From Actinoalloteichus caeruleus DSM 43889 (GTDB taxonomy: Bacteria > Actinomycetota > Actinomycetes > Mycobacteriales > Pseudonocardiaceae), in the NCBI RefSeq assembly GCF_000429185.2, contig NZ_AUBJ02000001.1, positions 62,001 through 126,000 of the forward strand: a stretch of DNA of 64,000 bases, in the 5' to 3' direction. Of the stretch, positions 36,988 to 46,467 are shown piece by piece; positions within the stretch are counted from its first letter, which is position 1, and the number at the start of each line of letters is the position of its first letter. Under the pieces are notes generated by a model. The model ran no database searches and was not told the DNA's origin. It saw only the letters and a program-made list of their open reading frames with translations. The translations under genes and the position numbers were made by a program.

Positions 36988-37513
36988 GACGCCCCGCCCC
37001 CGGCCCTCCGGAGGGGGCGCGGACGGGGTGCCGCGCCGGACGAGCCCCGGTCGAGGCCCGGCGGCGCTCGCCGTCGACTCCTGGCGCTCCCGCCGTGCGC
37101 CCGCCGCGGCGGACCAGCTGAGCGCGCTCCCCGTCGTGGCGGAGACCTCGGACCGTGGGGACGCCCCGCCCTCGGGGGCGCCGGGACGCGTTCCAGGGCT
37201 GCGGTGCCCCCGGTGTCCCGACCTGGCGGTCGAGGGCGAGCCGGCCCGCCGATCGGGTGTCCACCGCGCGCCGCGGCGCCCCATCGTCCGCGCGCGGTCG
37301 GCGGACGCGGGTTCCACGACGCCGGATGACGTCGGGTCCAGCCGGCGGACCTCGGACCCGGCCGCCGCTCGCCGCTGTCGGTGACTGATCCACGACCTGC
37401 GGTGACAGTATTAATTAATTAGTATTTTTTCTTGACCTGGTGTCCGTTGGCGGCCAATACTTCCCCGCAACCGTGGCACCGGGGCCGCGGACGCGAGGTT
37501 CGAAGGAGAGCCG
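36988..37513. other. Intergenic region before the sugar operon
   Basis: 526 bases. The first 400 are GC-rich without a supportable frame. The last 110 contain the AT-rich operator and promoter of the sugar-uptake operon. Confidence 0.45.
37404..37461 (+). promoter_or_regulatory. AT-rich operator and vegetative-type promoter of sugar operon
   Basis: Positions 37408-37431 are almost pure A/T in a genome near 73% G+C: AGTATT, then ATTAATTAATT, then AGTATTTTTTC. AGTATT occurs twice, 13 bases apart, around a palindromic ATTAATTAAT. Immediately downstream lies TTGACC (37432-37437) and, 17-18 bases later, CAATAC(T), a good vegetative-type promoter. The substrate-binding protein ATG follows about 50 bases on, with AAGGAG. 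The palindrome is a candidate site for the FadR-type regulator in the same operon. Confidence 0.7.
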
Positions 37514-38512
37514 ATGACGACGATCGCGAGGGGCCGCCGACGGACGGTGTCCGCACTGGTCGCCCTGCTCGCCGCGACGCTGGCCCTGGCGGGCTGCGGC
37601 ACCAGGATCGGGGAGGGCGGCCGCTTCGGTGTCGTCTACATGGACGCCCAGGGCTACTACGCCGGGGTCCGCAAGGGCATGCAGGACGAGGCCGCCGAGG
37701 CGGGTCGCAGCATCCAGCTCCTGGAGCTCAACGCGCAGGGTGACGCCTCCCGCGAGAGCACCTTCGTCGACACCGTGAGCTCCGCCAAGGTCGACGCGCT
37801 GGTCCTCTCGCCGGTGTCCGAGACGGCCTCCATCCCCGCCATCCGGCTCGCGCACCGCAGCGGCGTGCCGGTCATCTGCTACAACACCTGCATCGCCGAG
37901 GAAGCGGCCCAGGAGTACGTCACCGCCTTCATCCTCGGTGACCCCGTCGAGTTCGGCCGGCTCCTCGGTGACGCCGCCGCCGACCACTTCCTCGCCGAGG
38001 GCATCACCGCCCCCAAGATCGGCGTCGTCAACTGCGAACAGGTCGAGGTCTGCGTCCAACGCCGCCTCGGCTTCGAGGAAGCCCTCTTCGCGAAGGTCCC
38101 CGACGCCGAGATCGTGGCCAACCAGCAGGGCTCCACCATCGACGAGGCAGTCAACGTCGCCGAGCGGATCCTCACCGCGCACCCGGACCTCGACGCGTTC
38201 TTCGGCCAGGCCGGCGGCGCGACGCTCGGGGCGATCCGCGCCGTGCAGGCCAGGAACAAGGTCGGCCAGACCGTCGTCTTCGGCGGCGACATGTCCACCG
38301 AGGCCGCCAACGCCCTGGTGGACCACAGCATCCTCAAGGGCAACGTCGACATCTCCGGCATCGCCGTCGGCCGGATGGCCGCCGAGACCGCGCAGCGCGT
38401 CCTCGCCGGCGACGAACCGGAGGAGTTCGTCCTCCCCGCGCCGATCGAGCTGTACACCACCCCGGAGGACGGCCAGGAGTGGCTGGAGAACCACCCGGAC
38501 GGGCTGCCCTGA
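37514..38512 (+). CDS. ABC sugar importer substrate-binding lipoprotein
   Basis: 332-residue periplasmic-binding-protein-1-type lipoprotein. The lipobox LAGC has its Cys at 28. The core matches ribose/xylose-type binders: FGVVYMDAQGYYAGVRKGMQ, then VDALVLSPVSETAS, FGRLLGDAAADHFL and NCEQVEVCVQRRLGFEEAL. A DAFFGQAGGATLGAI hinge segment follows. It delivers sugar to the ATPase and permease encoded next. The enzymes downstream suggest galactose, galactonate or a related C6 ligand. Confidence 0.92.
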   Translation: MTTIARGRRRTVSALVALLAATLALAGCGTRIGEGGRFGVVYMDAQGYYAGVRKGMQDEAAEAGRSIQLLELNAQGDASRESTFVDTVSSAKVDALVLSPVSETASIPAIRLAHRSGVPVICYNTCIAEEAAQEYVTAFILGDPVEFGRLLGDAAADHFLAEGITAPKIGVVNCEQVEVCVQRRLGFEEALFAKVPDAEIVANQQGSTIDEAVNVAERILTAHPDLDAFFGQAGGATLGAIRAVQARNKVGQTVVFGGDMSTEAANALVDHSILKGNVDISGIAVGRMAAETAQRVLAGDEPEEFVLPAPIELYTTPEDGQEWLENHPDGLP

Positions 38513-38561
38513 CCCGGACCCCCAGTCCTTCCCCGCCTCTCGCCAGAGATCGGAGCACGTG

Positions 38562-40079
38562 GTGACCGACAACGACGTCCTCGCCGCCCAGGCGAGCAAC
38601 GTGACCAAGGAGTACCCGGGAGTGCGCGCCCTCGCCGGCGCGGACTTCGAGATCCGGGCCGGCGAGGTCCGAGCGCTGCTCGGCCGGAACGGCGCCGGCA
38701 AGTCCACCCTGATCCGCATGCTGTCCGGTGTGGACGTCCCCGACTCCGGGGACGTGCGCATCGGCGGCACCCCGCTGGGCGACGGCGGCGTCCGCCGCGC
38801 CGCCGAACTCGGGGTGTCCACCGTCTACCAGGAACTCAGTCTCGTCCCCTGGATGACCGTCGCCGAGAACCTGTTCCTCGGCGCCTGGCCACGCCGGGGC
38901 GGTCGCGTCGACTACGAGGGGATGCGCCGCGAGGCCTCGGCGGTCTTCGCCGAACTCGACCTGCGGATCGACCCCGACCGGATGGTCGCGACCCTCTCCC
39001 TCGCCGAACAGCAGCTCGTGGAGATCGCACGCGGGGTGCGCGGCCAACCCGGGGTGCTCATCCTCGACGAACCCACCTCCGCGCTGGCGGTCAACGAGGT
39101 CGAGATGGTCCTCGACGTCGTCCGCCGCATCGCCGGCCGGGGCGTCGCCGTCGTGTACGTGAGCCACCGGCTGGACGAGATCCGCCAGGTCGCGCACAGC
39201 ATCACCGTGATGCGCGACGGCCGCACCGTCGAAACCGTCCCCGCGCGCGACGCCACCACCGAACAGATCGTCGGCCTGATGCTCGGAGGCGAGACCAGCG
39301 CGGCGGAACGGCCCGCGACCAGGACCATCGACCGCACCCGCACCCCGCTGCTCAGCATCCGGGACCTCGTCGTACCACCCAAGATCGAGTCGGTGTCCCT
39401 CGACCTGCACGCGGGGGAGGTCCTCGGGATCGGCGGCCTGCTCGGCGCCGGCCGCAGCGAGCTGCTCCGGGCGATCGCCGGGTTCGACCCGCCCCACTCG
39501 GGTGCGGTCGAGGTCGAGGGCCGCCGTGTCGACCGCCCCTCCGCCCGGCGCATGAAGGAACTGGGAGTCGGGCTCACCCCGGAGAACCGGAAGGCGGAGG
39601 GCATCGTCCCCCTGCTCGGAGTCGACGAGAACATGGTGATGTCCGACTTCCGGGCGGTCTCCCGGGGACCGGCCGTCTCACCGTCCCGGGTCCGCGCCGC
39701 CGCCACCGCGCTCGTGGAACGGCTCTCGGTGAAGACCGCGCGCCCCGAGACGCCGATCACCAACCTCAGCGGGGGCAACCAGCAGAAGGCCGTCATCGGC
39801 CGGTGGCTGCACGCCGGGAGCCGCATCCTGCTGCTCGACGAACCCACCCGAGGCGTCGACGTCGAGGCCAAGGCCCAGATCTACCGGCTGGTACGCGAAC
39901 TGGCCGCCGCCGGAGCCGGAGTGCTCTTCGTCTCCGGAGAACTCGAGGAACTTCCCCTGGTGTGCGACCGGGTCGTCGCCCTGCACGGCGGCCGCATCCG
40001 CGCGGAGTTCAGCGGACCCGACATCACCCTGGACAACATCCTGGCCGCCACGATGGCCGTGGAAAGTGTGGAGCACTGA
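38562..40079 (+). CDS. ABC sugar importer ATPase (double domain)
   Basis: 505 residues with two ABC cassettes, as in RbsA/MglA. Cassette 1 has Walker A GRNGAGKST, signature LSLAEQQLVE and Walker B VLILDEPTSAL. Cassette 2 has the usual degenerate P-loop GGLLGAGRSE, signature NLSGGNQQKAV and ILLLDEPTRGVDV. The GTG at 38562 follows GGAG by six bases; the tandem GTG three bases before it is less likely. The stop overlaps the permease ATG by one base. Confidence 0.95.
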   Translation: MTDNDVLAAQASNVTKEYPGVRALAGADFEIRAGEVRALLGRNGAGKSTLIRMLSGVDVPDSGDVRIGGTPLGDGGVRRAAELGVSTVYQELSLVPWMTVAENLFLGAWPRRGGRVDYEGMRREASAVFAELDLRIDPDRMVATLSLAEQQLVEIARGVRGQPGVLILDEPTSALAVNEVEMVLDVVRRIAGRGVAVVYVSHRLDEIRQVAHSITVMRDGRTVETVPARDATTEQIVGLMLGGETSAAERPATRTIDRTRTPLLSIRDLVVPPKIESVSLDLHAGEVLGIGGLLGAGRSELLRAIAGFDPPHSGAVEVEGRRVDRPSARRMKELGVGLTPENRKAEGIVPLLGVDENMVMSDFRAVSRGPAVSPSRVRAAATALVERLSVKTARPETPITNLSGGNQQKAVIGRWLHAGSRILLLDEPTRGVDVEAKAQIYRLVRELAAAGAGVLFVSGELEELPLVCDRVVALHGGRIRAEFSGPDITLDNILAATMAVESVEH

Positions 40080-41101
40080 TGACCACGTCTTCGCAACAGA
40101 CCCAGCCCGGCACCGCCGCGTCCCCCTCGGCCTCCCCCTCAGCCGGCACCGCCCGGCGCCGACGGCTGAACGAGATCGGCCTGCTCGCCGCGATCGTCCT
40201 GCTCTACGTCGTCCTCGGCAGCACCGCCTCCGGCTTCCTGTCGCTGGACAACCAGCTCGGCATGCTCCGCGACGCCGCCACCATCGGCATCGCCGCCTGG
40301 GGTGTGACCCTCGTCATCATCGCCGGCGAGATCGACATCAGCATCGGACCGGCGGTGGCGTTCTCCTCCGTGCTCGTCGCCAAGGGCGCCACGGCGTGGG
40401 GACTGGGCAGCTGGGGCGGCATCGCCCTCACCCTCGCGCTCGGCCTCGCCTGGGGTGCGCTCGCCGGGTGGCTCGTCGCCAGGTTCACCGTGCCCTCCTT
40501 CATCGCCACCCTCGGCCTGTGGAGCGTGCTCGGCGGGCTCGGGCTCTACCTCACCGACGCCCTGCCCGTCGCCCTGCCCGACAACGGGCTGTTCCGCACG
40601 CTCGGCGGGACGGTGCTGGGACTGCCCACCTCCGCGCTGGTGATGCTCGTCCTCTTCGCGGTCTTCGCCTACGTCGCCCGCTACACCGCCTACGGCCGCT
40701 CGATCTACGCCACCGGCGGCAACGCCGCCGCCGCCCGGCTGGCCGGCATCAACACCGGCCGCGTCAAGATCGCGCTGTTCGCCACCACCGGCCTGCTCTC
40801 GGCCATCACCGGCATCCTGCTGGCGGCCCGGCTCGGTTCCGGGAACGGCGGCGCGGCCGCCGGCCTGGAGTTCGACGTGATCGCCGCCGTCGTCATCGGC
40901 GGCACCCTGTTGGCCGGCGGCCGGGGAAGCCTGCTGGGCACCCTGCTCGGCGTCGCCTTCATCACCGTCATCGCCAACGGCCTGGTGCTGCTGGGCGTCG
41001 ACTCCTTCTTCCAGAACGTCGTCCGAGGCGTGATCATCGTCGGCGCGGTCCTGGTCAACGTCGCCATCAGCAACCGGGACCGGGCGGTCCGCACCGTATG
41101 A
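40079..41101 (+). CDS. ABC sugar importer permease
   Basis: 340-residue RbsC/BPD_transp_2-type permease with about nine to ten helices after a Ser/Thr/Pro-rich start. The family core is seen at GVTLVIIAGEIDISIGPAVA, then FIATLGLWSVLGGLGLYLTD and VIAAVVIGGTLLAGGRGSLL. It couples to the double-domain ATPase; TGATG stop-start overlap shows coupled translation. Confidence 0.95.
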   Translation: MTTSSQQTQPGTAASPSASPSAGTARRRRLNEIGLLAAIVLLYVVLGSTASGFLSLDNQLGMLRDAATIGIAAWGVTLVIIAGEIDISIGPAVAFSSVLVAKGATAWGLGSWGGIALTLALGLAWGALAGWLVARFTVPSFIATLGLWSVLGGLGLYLTDALPVALPDNGLFRTLGGTVLGLPTSALVMLVLFAVFAYVARYTAYGRSIYATGGNAAAARLAGINTGRVKIALFATTGLLSAITGILLAARLGSGNGGAAAGLEFDVIAAVVIGGTLLAGGRGSLLGTLLGVAFITVIANGLVLLGVDSFFQNVVRGVIIVGAVLVNVAISNRDRAVRTV

Positions 41102-41147
41102 CCCCGACGACCACCAGAACCCGGTCACGAGCCGAACGGAGACCGAC

Positions 41148-42233
41148 ATGACCGCGCCAGCCACCACCCCCGCCACCATGCGCGGTGTCTACCTGCCAGG
41201 CGACTCCACCGCCGTGGTCCGGGAACTGCCGGTACCCAGTCCCGGCCCCGGGCAGCTGCTGCTGCGCGTGGGAGCCTCCGGGATCTGCGGCAGCGACATC
41301 GGCTACATCTACCGGGAGCACAAGACCCACCGGGGCCAGGACGGACCCGCCTACCGGGGAGTCGTCACCGGGCACGAACCCAGCGGCACGGTCGTGGCCG
41401 CCGGACCCGGCTGCCGCGACTTCGGCGTCGGCGACCGGGTGATCGTCTACCACATCGCCGGCTGCGGGCTGTGCGACAACTGCCGGCTCGGCTACCAGAT
41501 CAGCTGCACCGCGGACTCCCGCGCCGCCTACGGGTGGCAACGCGACGGCGGTAACGCCGACTACCTGCTGGTCGAGGAATCCACCTGCGTCCACCTGCCC
41601 GACGAGCTCTCCCACGTCGACGGCGCCCTGATCGCCTGCGGTTTCGGCACCGCCTACGAGGGCCTGCGCCGGGTGGCCGTCAGCGGGGAGGACGACCTCC
41701 TCGTCGTCGGCCTGGGACCGGTCGGCCTCGCGGCCGGGATGATCGCCAGGGGCATGGGCGCTCGCCGGGTGATCGGCGTCGAACCGTCGCCGGCGCGACG
41801 GGCCTGGGCCAACACCCTCGGCGTCTTCGACGCCACCGCCGAACCGGAGCAGGCGGCCACCGTCGTCGCCGGGCTCACCGGCGGCAGGGGGGCGAGCACC
41901 GGGATCGACTGCTCCGGCAGCCGCCCCGGCAGGTCCACCGTCATCGACAACGCGGCCGAGTGGGGACGCGTGTCGTTGGTCGGGGAGGGCGGCACCCTGG
42001 AGACGGAGGTGTCCGACGCGCTGCTCCACAAGCAGTTGACCCTCTACGCGTCCTGGGTGACCTCCGTGCCGGTCATGGCCCAGCTCGCCAGGAACCTCGT
42101 GCGTTGGGGGCTCCGCCCCGAGGCCGTGGTCTCGGACCGGTTCCCCCTCGCCGACGCCGACGCCGCGTACCGGCTCGCCGCCGGCAACAGCAGGGGCAAG
42201 GTGGTCCTGGTGGCGGACGGGGACGACCGGTGA
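41148..42233 (+). CDS. Zinc-dependent medium-chain dehydrogenase (sugar/polyol)
   Basis: 361-residue medium-chain alcohol dehydrogenase. Catalytic zinc residues are in GASGICGSDIGYI and VVTGHEPSG, structural zinc cysteines in CGLCDNCRLGYQISC, and the NAD site in VVGLGPVGLAAG. It resembles sorbitol, galactitol and threonine-type dehydrogenases. In this operon it would oxidise a sugar or polyol to feed galactonate formation. 46 bases after the permease. Confidence 0.92.
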   Translation: MTAPATTPATMRGVYLPGDSTAVVRELPVPSPGPGQLLLRVGASGICGSDIGYIYREHKTHRGQDGPAYRGVVTGHEPSGTVVAAGPGCRDFGVGDRVIVYHIAGCGLCDNCRLGYQISCTADSRAAYGWQRDGGNADYLLVEESTCVHLPDELSHVDGALIACGFGTAYEGLRRVAVSGEDDLLVVGLGPVGLAAGMIARGMGARRVIGVEPSPARRAWANTLGVFDATAEPEQAATVVAGLTGGRGASTGIDCSGSRPGRSTVIDNAAEWGRVSLVGEGGTLETEVSDALLHKQLTLYASWVTSVPVMAQLARNLVRWGLRPEAVVSDRFPLADADAAYRLAAGNSRGKVVLVADGDDR

Positions 42234-43540
42234 CGGCCGGGCGGGGCGACACCACGCCACCACCCCCGGACACCGCGCGCGTCGAGCACGACGCCTCGGG
42301 GCCGGTTCCGCTGTGCCACCTGGACAACGGACTGGTCAGGGTGACCCTGGCCCCCACCCTCGGCGGCCGGGTGCTCTCGGTCCGCGTCGACGGCCGCGAG
42401 CACCTGTACCACAACCCCCGGCTGCTCGACGAGGACCTGCGGCCCAGGGACGGCGTCCGCCTCACCCCCACCGCCGGGCCCATGTCGGCCTGGAACAACG
42501 TCGGAGGCGACAAGACGTGGCCGGCCCCGCAGGGGTGGGACGGCCCCGACCAGTGGGCCGGACCGCCGGACCCGGTCCTCGACTCCGGCGCCTACCGGCT
42601 GACCACCCGGGTCGAGGACGGCGAGGCCATCGCCACCATGACCAGCGACCCGGACCCCCGAACCGGGCTCCGCTCGACCCGCACCGTGCGGCTGCCGGCC
42701 GGCACCACCGGCTACCGGCTCGACCTGGAGTTCCACAACGTGTCCGACCGGCGGGTGCGGTGGGGGCTGTGGAACGTCACCCAACTCGTCGGGCACCCGC
42801 CGGCCGAGGCCGGGCCGGAGGCCGGCGTGTACGTGGGCCTCGCCGGGTCGGGGCGGCCCACCACGGTGGACCTCGTCGCCGGTACCGCCAACCCCGAGGT
42901 CCGCCACGACGGCCGGACCGCACTCGTCCCCGCGCAGGACGTGGTGGGCAAGGTCGGCTTCCCCGACGCCGCCGGATGGCTGGCGCACGTCGCCGCCCAC
43001 GGCACCCTCACCCAGCGGTTCCCCGTCTGGGAGGAGGCCGAGTACCCGGACGGCGGCTCCCGGGTCGAGGTCTGGCTGGAACACCCCCTGGACCGGCCCC
43101 TCGACCACCTGGGCGGCCTCCAACCCCGGGACCGGGTCGTCGAGTGCGAGGCACTGGGCCCCTTCACCTGGCTGGACCCCGGCGACCGCGCCAGCCTGCC
43201 CGTCGACGTGCGCTTCGGTGCCACCCGGGACGCCGTCACCTCGGTGACCGACGCCGGGTACTGGACGCGCCCGCTCGGGCTCGTCGCCGACCCCGGCACG
43301 GGACGGTGGCGGCTCACCGGGGTGTTCGTCCCCGACAGCGTCGGCGCCCTCCGGGCCACCTGCCACGACGGCGGCGGCACCGAGATCGCGGTGGTGGACC
43401 ACGACGGGCAGCGGCCCGGCCGGCCCGCGACGCTCCCCGAACTCCCCGAGCTGCCCCCGGCGGCCACCGAGATCCGGCTCTCGGTGCTGCGGCGGGCGGA
43501 CGCGACGCCGGTCGACGTCGGAGTGGTCCGCCGTGGGTGA
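42230..43540 (+). CDS. DUF4380 protein (aldose-epimerase-like fold)
   Basis: 436 residues. The N-terminal 300 residues match DUF4380: LDNGLVRVTLAPTLGGRVLS, HNPRL, WNNVGGDKTWPAPQGWDG. The fold is a beta-sandwich related to galactose mutarotase. The GTG overlaps the dehydrogenase stop (GTGA). A role in sugar mutarotation, lactone opening or binding is likely by context; it might supply the lactonase or mutarotase step otherwise absent from the operon. Confidence 0.85.
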   Translation: MTAGRGDTTPPPPDTARVEHDASGPVPLCHLDNGLVRVTLAPTLGGRVLSVRVDGREHLYHNPRLLDEDLRPRDGVRLTPTAGPMSAWNNVGGDKTWPAPQGWDGPDQWAGPPDPVLDSGAYRLTTRVEDGEAIATMTSDPDPRTGLRSTRTVRLPAGTTGYRLDLEFHNVSDRRVRWGLWNVTQLVGHPPAEAGPEAGVYVGLAGSGRPTTVDLVAGTANPEVRHDGRTALVPAQDVVGKVGFPDAAGWLAHVAAHGTLTQRFPVWEEAEYPDGGSRVEVWLEHPLDRPLDHLGGLQPRDRVVECEALGPFTWLDPGDRASLPVDVRFGATRDAVTSVTDAGYWTRPLGLVADPGTGRWRLTGVFVPDSVGALRATCHDGGGTEIAVVDHDGQRPGRPATLPELPELPPAATEIRLSVLRRADATPVDVGVVRRG

Positions 43541-43609
43541 GAGGGTCGATCGACAACCAACACCGGCCCGGCGAGGACGGGCGGGTTTCCGAAGGACGAG
43601 GTGGGACAG

Positions 43610-44398
43610 GTGAACAGCACACCCCAGGAGGGCACCCCCCGTGCCGGGGAGTCCCGGTTCGCCGGCCGCACGGCGGTCGTCACCGGCGCGGCCTCGGGGA
43701 TCGGGGCCGCCACCGCGCGCCGCCTCGCCCAGGAGGGCGCCGCCGTCGCCCTGCTGGACGTCGACGACCGGGTGCACGACGTCGCGGCCGCCATCCGCGA
43801 CGACGGTGGGCGGGCGCTGGGCCTGCGCAGCGACGTCGCGGACGAGGACGCCTGGGACCACGCCGTGACCACAACCCGCCAGTCGTTCGGCCCGATCGGC
43901 GTCCTGGTCAGCAACGCCTATACCGTCGACGTCCGGGCCGCCCACGAGATGAGCCGCCAGTCCTGGGACCAGCAGCTCGCCGTCAACCTCACGGGTACCT
44001 TCCTCGGAGTCCGGGCCTGCCTGGGAGACCTGCGCGCCCAGCGGGGCGCGGTGGTCCTCACCTCCTCGGTGCACGCCGTCGTCGGACTGCCGGGGAGGCC
44101 GGCCTACGCCGCCACCAAGGGCGGGTTGACCTCGCTCGGGCGGCAGCTCGCCGTCGAGTACGGACCCGAGGTGCGCGTGACCTGGGTCCTGCCCGGACCC
44201 ATCCTGACGGCGGCGTGGGACGAGGTGTCCGAGGAGGACAGGGTTCGCAGCGTCGAGCAGACCGTCACCCGCCGCTTCGGGACCCCGGAGGAGGTGGCCG
44301 CCGGTATCGCGTTCCTCGCGTCACCGGACGCCTCCTACGTCACCGGGACGGGACTGGTGGTCGACGGCGGGTGGACGGCCTTCAAGGCCTCCGCCTGA
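43610..44398 (+). CDS. SDR-family oxidoreductase (sugar dehydrogenase-like)
   Basis: About 262 residues, classical SDR. NAD motif TGAASGIG, NAG-like LVSNAYTVD, catalytic Ser in TSSVHAVVG, YxxxK in YAATKGG, and the terminal VTGTGLVVDGGW. A GTG at 43601 would add three residues and cannot be excluded. It probably oxidises an aldose at C1, in parallel with the zinc dehydrogenase. Confidence 0.92.
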   Translation: MNSTPQEGTPRAGESRFAGRTAVVTGAASGIGAATARRLAQEGAAVALLDVDDRVHDVAAAIRDDGGRALGLRSDVADEDAWDHAVTTTRQSFGPIGVLVSNAYTVDVRAAHEMSRQSWDQQLAVNLTGTFLGVRACLGDLRAQRGAVVLTSSVHAVVGLPGRPAYAATKGGLTSLGRQLAVEYGPEVRVTWVLPGPILTAAWDEVSEEDRVRSVEQTVTRRFGTPEEVAAGIAFLASPDASYVTGTGLVVDGGWTAFKASA

Positions 44399-44444
44399 CG
44401 GCGGCGGCCCGAACACGCGCCGGGACGACTGGAGGACGAGAAGG

Positions 44445-45260
44445 ATGGCCGCCTACATCGGGCGCGGAGTGCACGGGAACACCGTCGAGCTGCTCGGCGT
44501 GCGGATCGTCTCCGGCGAACTCGCCGAAGGCGAGACGATCGACCTCGCCGGCCTCAGCGGCGAGCTGGACCTGAGCCTGACCGCGCTGCGGGAGGCGCTG
44601 AAGGTCCTGGCGGCCAAGGGCCTGGTGGACGCCAGGCAGCGCCGGGGAACCTTCGTGCGTCCCCGGGCCACCTGGAACCTCCTCGACGTCGACGTCATCC
44701 GCTGGCAGTTCGCCGCGGGAGCCGCCACCGCCTTCCTCCAGGACCTCGCCGAGGTGCGGACGGTCGTCGAACCCGCCGCCGCCCGGTTCGCGGCGCTGCG
44801 GAGACAGGAGGCGGACCTCGCCGCGCTCGACGAGGCCCTGCTCGCGATGGCCCGCGCCGTCGGCGGGGACCCCTCGGCCGCGGCCGCCGCCGACCTCGCC
44901 TGGCACCGGGCCCTCCTGGTCGCCACCCACAACGAGATGCTCATCCGGATGGAGATCTTCATCGAACCGGGGCTGTCCGAACGCGACCGGCTGGTGCACG
45001 GCGCCGCCGAGGACGACCCGGTGCCCAGCCACCAGGCCGTCGTCGACGCGATCCGGCTCGGCGACGCGGACGCGGCGGAACGGGCCATGCGGGACCTCCT
45101 GGAGAAGTCCGCGTCGGACCTGCGCCGGGTCACCGACGGCCGGTTCGCCGGCGCCGAGCACGACGGGCACCCCCCGGAGGAGCCCTCGACCCCCGAGCCC
45201 CGGGACGCGGGGACCCCGTCCTCCCGGCACGCCGACGACCACATGAAGGAGCTGTCGTGA
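44445..45260 (+). CDS. FadR-type GntR transcriptional regulator
   Basis: 271 residues. N-terminal winged helix (LSLTALREALKVLAAKGLVD, RQRRGTFVRPR) and C-terminal FCD domain whose metal-binding His/Asp lie in DLAWHRALLVATHNEML and SHQAVVDAI. The DgoR subgroup responds to galactonate and regulates the same enzymes in other bacteria. It lies inside the operon it probably controls, with the AT-rich site at 37.4 kb as a candidate operator. Last codons overlap the dehydratase start. Confidence 0.92.
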   Translation: MAAYIGRGVHGNTVELLGVRIVSGELAEGETIDLAGLSGELDLSLTALREALKVLAAKGLVDARQRRGTFVRPRATWNLLDVDVIRWQFAAGAATAFLQDLAEVRTVVEPAAARFAALRRQEADLAALDEALLAMARAVGGDPSAAAAADLAWHRALLVATHNEMLIRMEIFIEPGLSERDRLVHGAAEDDPVPSHQAVVDAIRLGDADAAERAMRDLLEKSASDLRRVTDGRFAGAEHDGHPPEEPSTPEPRDAGTPSSRHADDHMKELS

Positions 45261-46402
45261 AGATCACCCGGGTGGAGACCTTCCTCGTCGCCCCCCGCTG
45301 GCTGTTCTGCCGCGTGGAGACGGACGAGGGCATCGTCGGCTGGGGCGAACCCGTGGTGGAGGGACGAGCCCACACCGTGCGCACCGCCGTCCACGAACTG
45401 GCCGAACTGCTCGTGGGCGAGGACCCCCTGCGGATCGAGGACCACTGGCAGCGCATGACCAAGGGAGCCTTCTACCGGGGTGGCCCCGTGCTCTCCAGCG
45501 CCGTGGCCGGCCTCGACCAGGCACTGTGGGACATCGCGGGCAAGGCCTTCGACGCCCCGGTCCACCAGCTGCTCGGCGGCCCGGTCCGGGACCGCGTCCG
45601 TGTCTACGGCTGGGTGGGCGGAGACGAACCGACGGAGATCGCCGAGGCCATCGCCGCCCAGGTGGAGGCCGGTCTGACCGCCGTCAAGATGAACGGCAGC
45701 GGCCGGATGAGCCGGGCCGGCACCGTCGCCGAGATCGACGGCGTACTCGCCCGGTTGGCGGCCGCCCGGGAGGTCCTCGGCCCCCACCGCGACGTCGCGG
45801 TCGACTTCCACGGCCGGTTCACCGCCGCCACCGCCCGCCGGGTGATCCCACTCCTCGCCGACGCCCACCCCATGTTCGTCGAGGAACCGGTCCTGCCGGA
45901 GCACACCCACCTCCTCGGTGACCTCGTCCGGTCGAGCTCGGTCCCGATCGCCTGCGGCGAACGGCTGTACTCGCGGCACGAGTTCCTGCCAGCCCTCCAG
46001 GCGGGCATCGCCGTGGCCCAACCGGACCTCTCCCACGCCGGCGGCATCTCCGAGGTCCGGCGCATCGGCTCGCTCGCCGAGGTCTACGACGCGCAACTGG
46101 CCCCGCACTGCCCCCTCGGTCCGATCGCCCTCGCCGCCAGCCTCCAGATCGCCTTCGCCACCCCGAACTTCCTCATCCAGGAGCAGAGCCTGGGCATCCA
46201 CTACAACGTCGGCGCGGAACTCCTCGACTACGTGGTGGACCGGGAGATGTTCCGCTTCGTCGACGGCCACCTCCCCCGCCCCACCCGGCCCGGGCTGGGG
46301 GTGCTGGTGGACGAGGACGCGGTACGGCGGGCCGACGAACTGGGCCACGAGTGGCGGTCGCCGACCTGGCGGCACGACGACGGCTCCTTCGCCGAATGGT
46401 GA
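45257..46402 (+). CDS. dgoD: D-galactonate dehydratase
   Basis: 381-residue enolase-superfamily dehydratase matching DgoD. Active-site residues: VKMNGSG (Lys), VAVDFHGR (Asp and His base), VEEPVLPEH (Glu), CGERLYSRHEF (Glu) and APHCPLGPIALA (His). It removes water from D-galactonate to give 2-keto-3-deoxygalactonate. Start overlaps the regulator stop (GTGA). Confidence 0.93.
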   Translation: MKITRVETFLVAPRWLFCRVETDEGIVGWGEPVVEGRAHTVRTAVHELAELLVGEDPLRIEDHWQRMTKGAFYRGGPVLSSAVAGLDQALWDIAGKAFDAPVHQLLGGPVRDRVRVYGWVGGDEPTEIAEAIAAQVEAGLTAVKMNGSGRMSRAGTVAEIDGVLARLAAAREVLGPHRDVAVDFHGRFTAATARRVIPLLADAHPMFVEEPVLPEHTHLLGDLVRSSSVPIACGERLYSRHEFLPALQAGIAVAQPDLSHAGGISEVRRIGSLAEVYDAQLAPHCPLGPIALAASLQIAFATPNFLIQEQSLGIHYNVGAELLDYVVDREMFRFVDGHLPRPTRPGLGVLVDEDAVRRADELGHEWRSPTWRHDDGSFAEW

Positions 46403-46467
46403 TCCCCCCGCCCGGCCGGGAAGCTCCGGACGGGCACGCACCACCCACAGACACCAGGAGACGCAGC

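Noticed and set aside
41067-42263. Long minus-strand open frame opposite the zinc dehydrogenase gene
   Set aside because: It is a GC-codon shadow: Val/Gly/Asp-rich with no family motif, while the plus strand carries clear ADH motifs.
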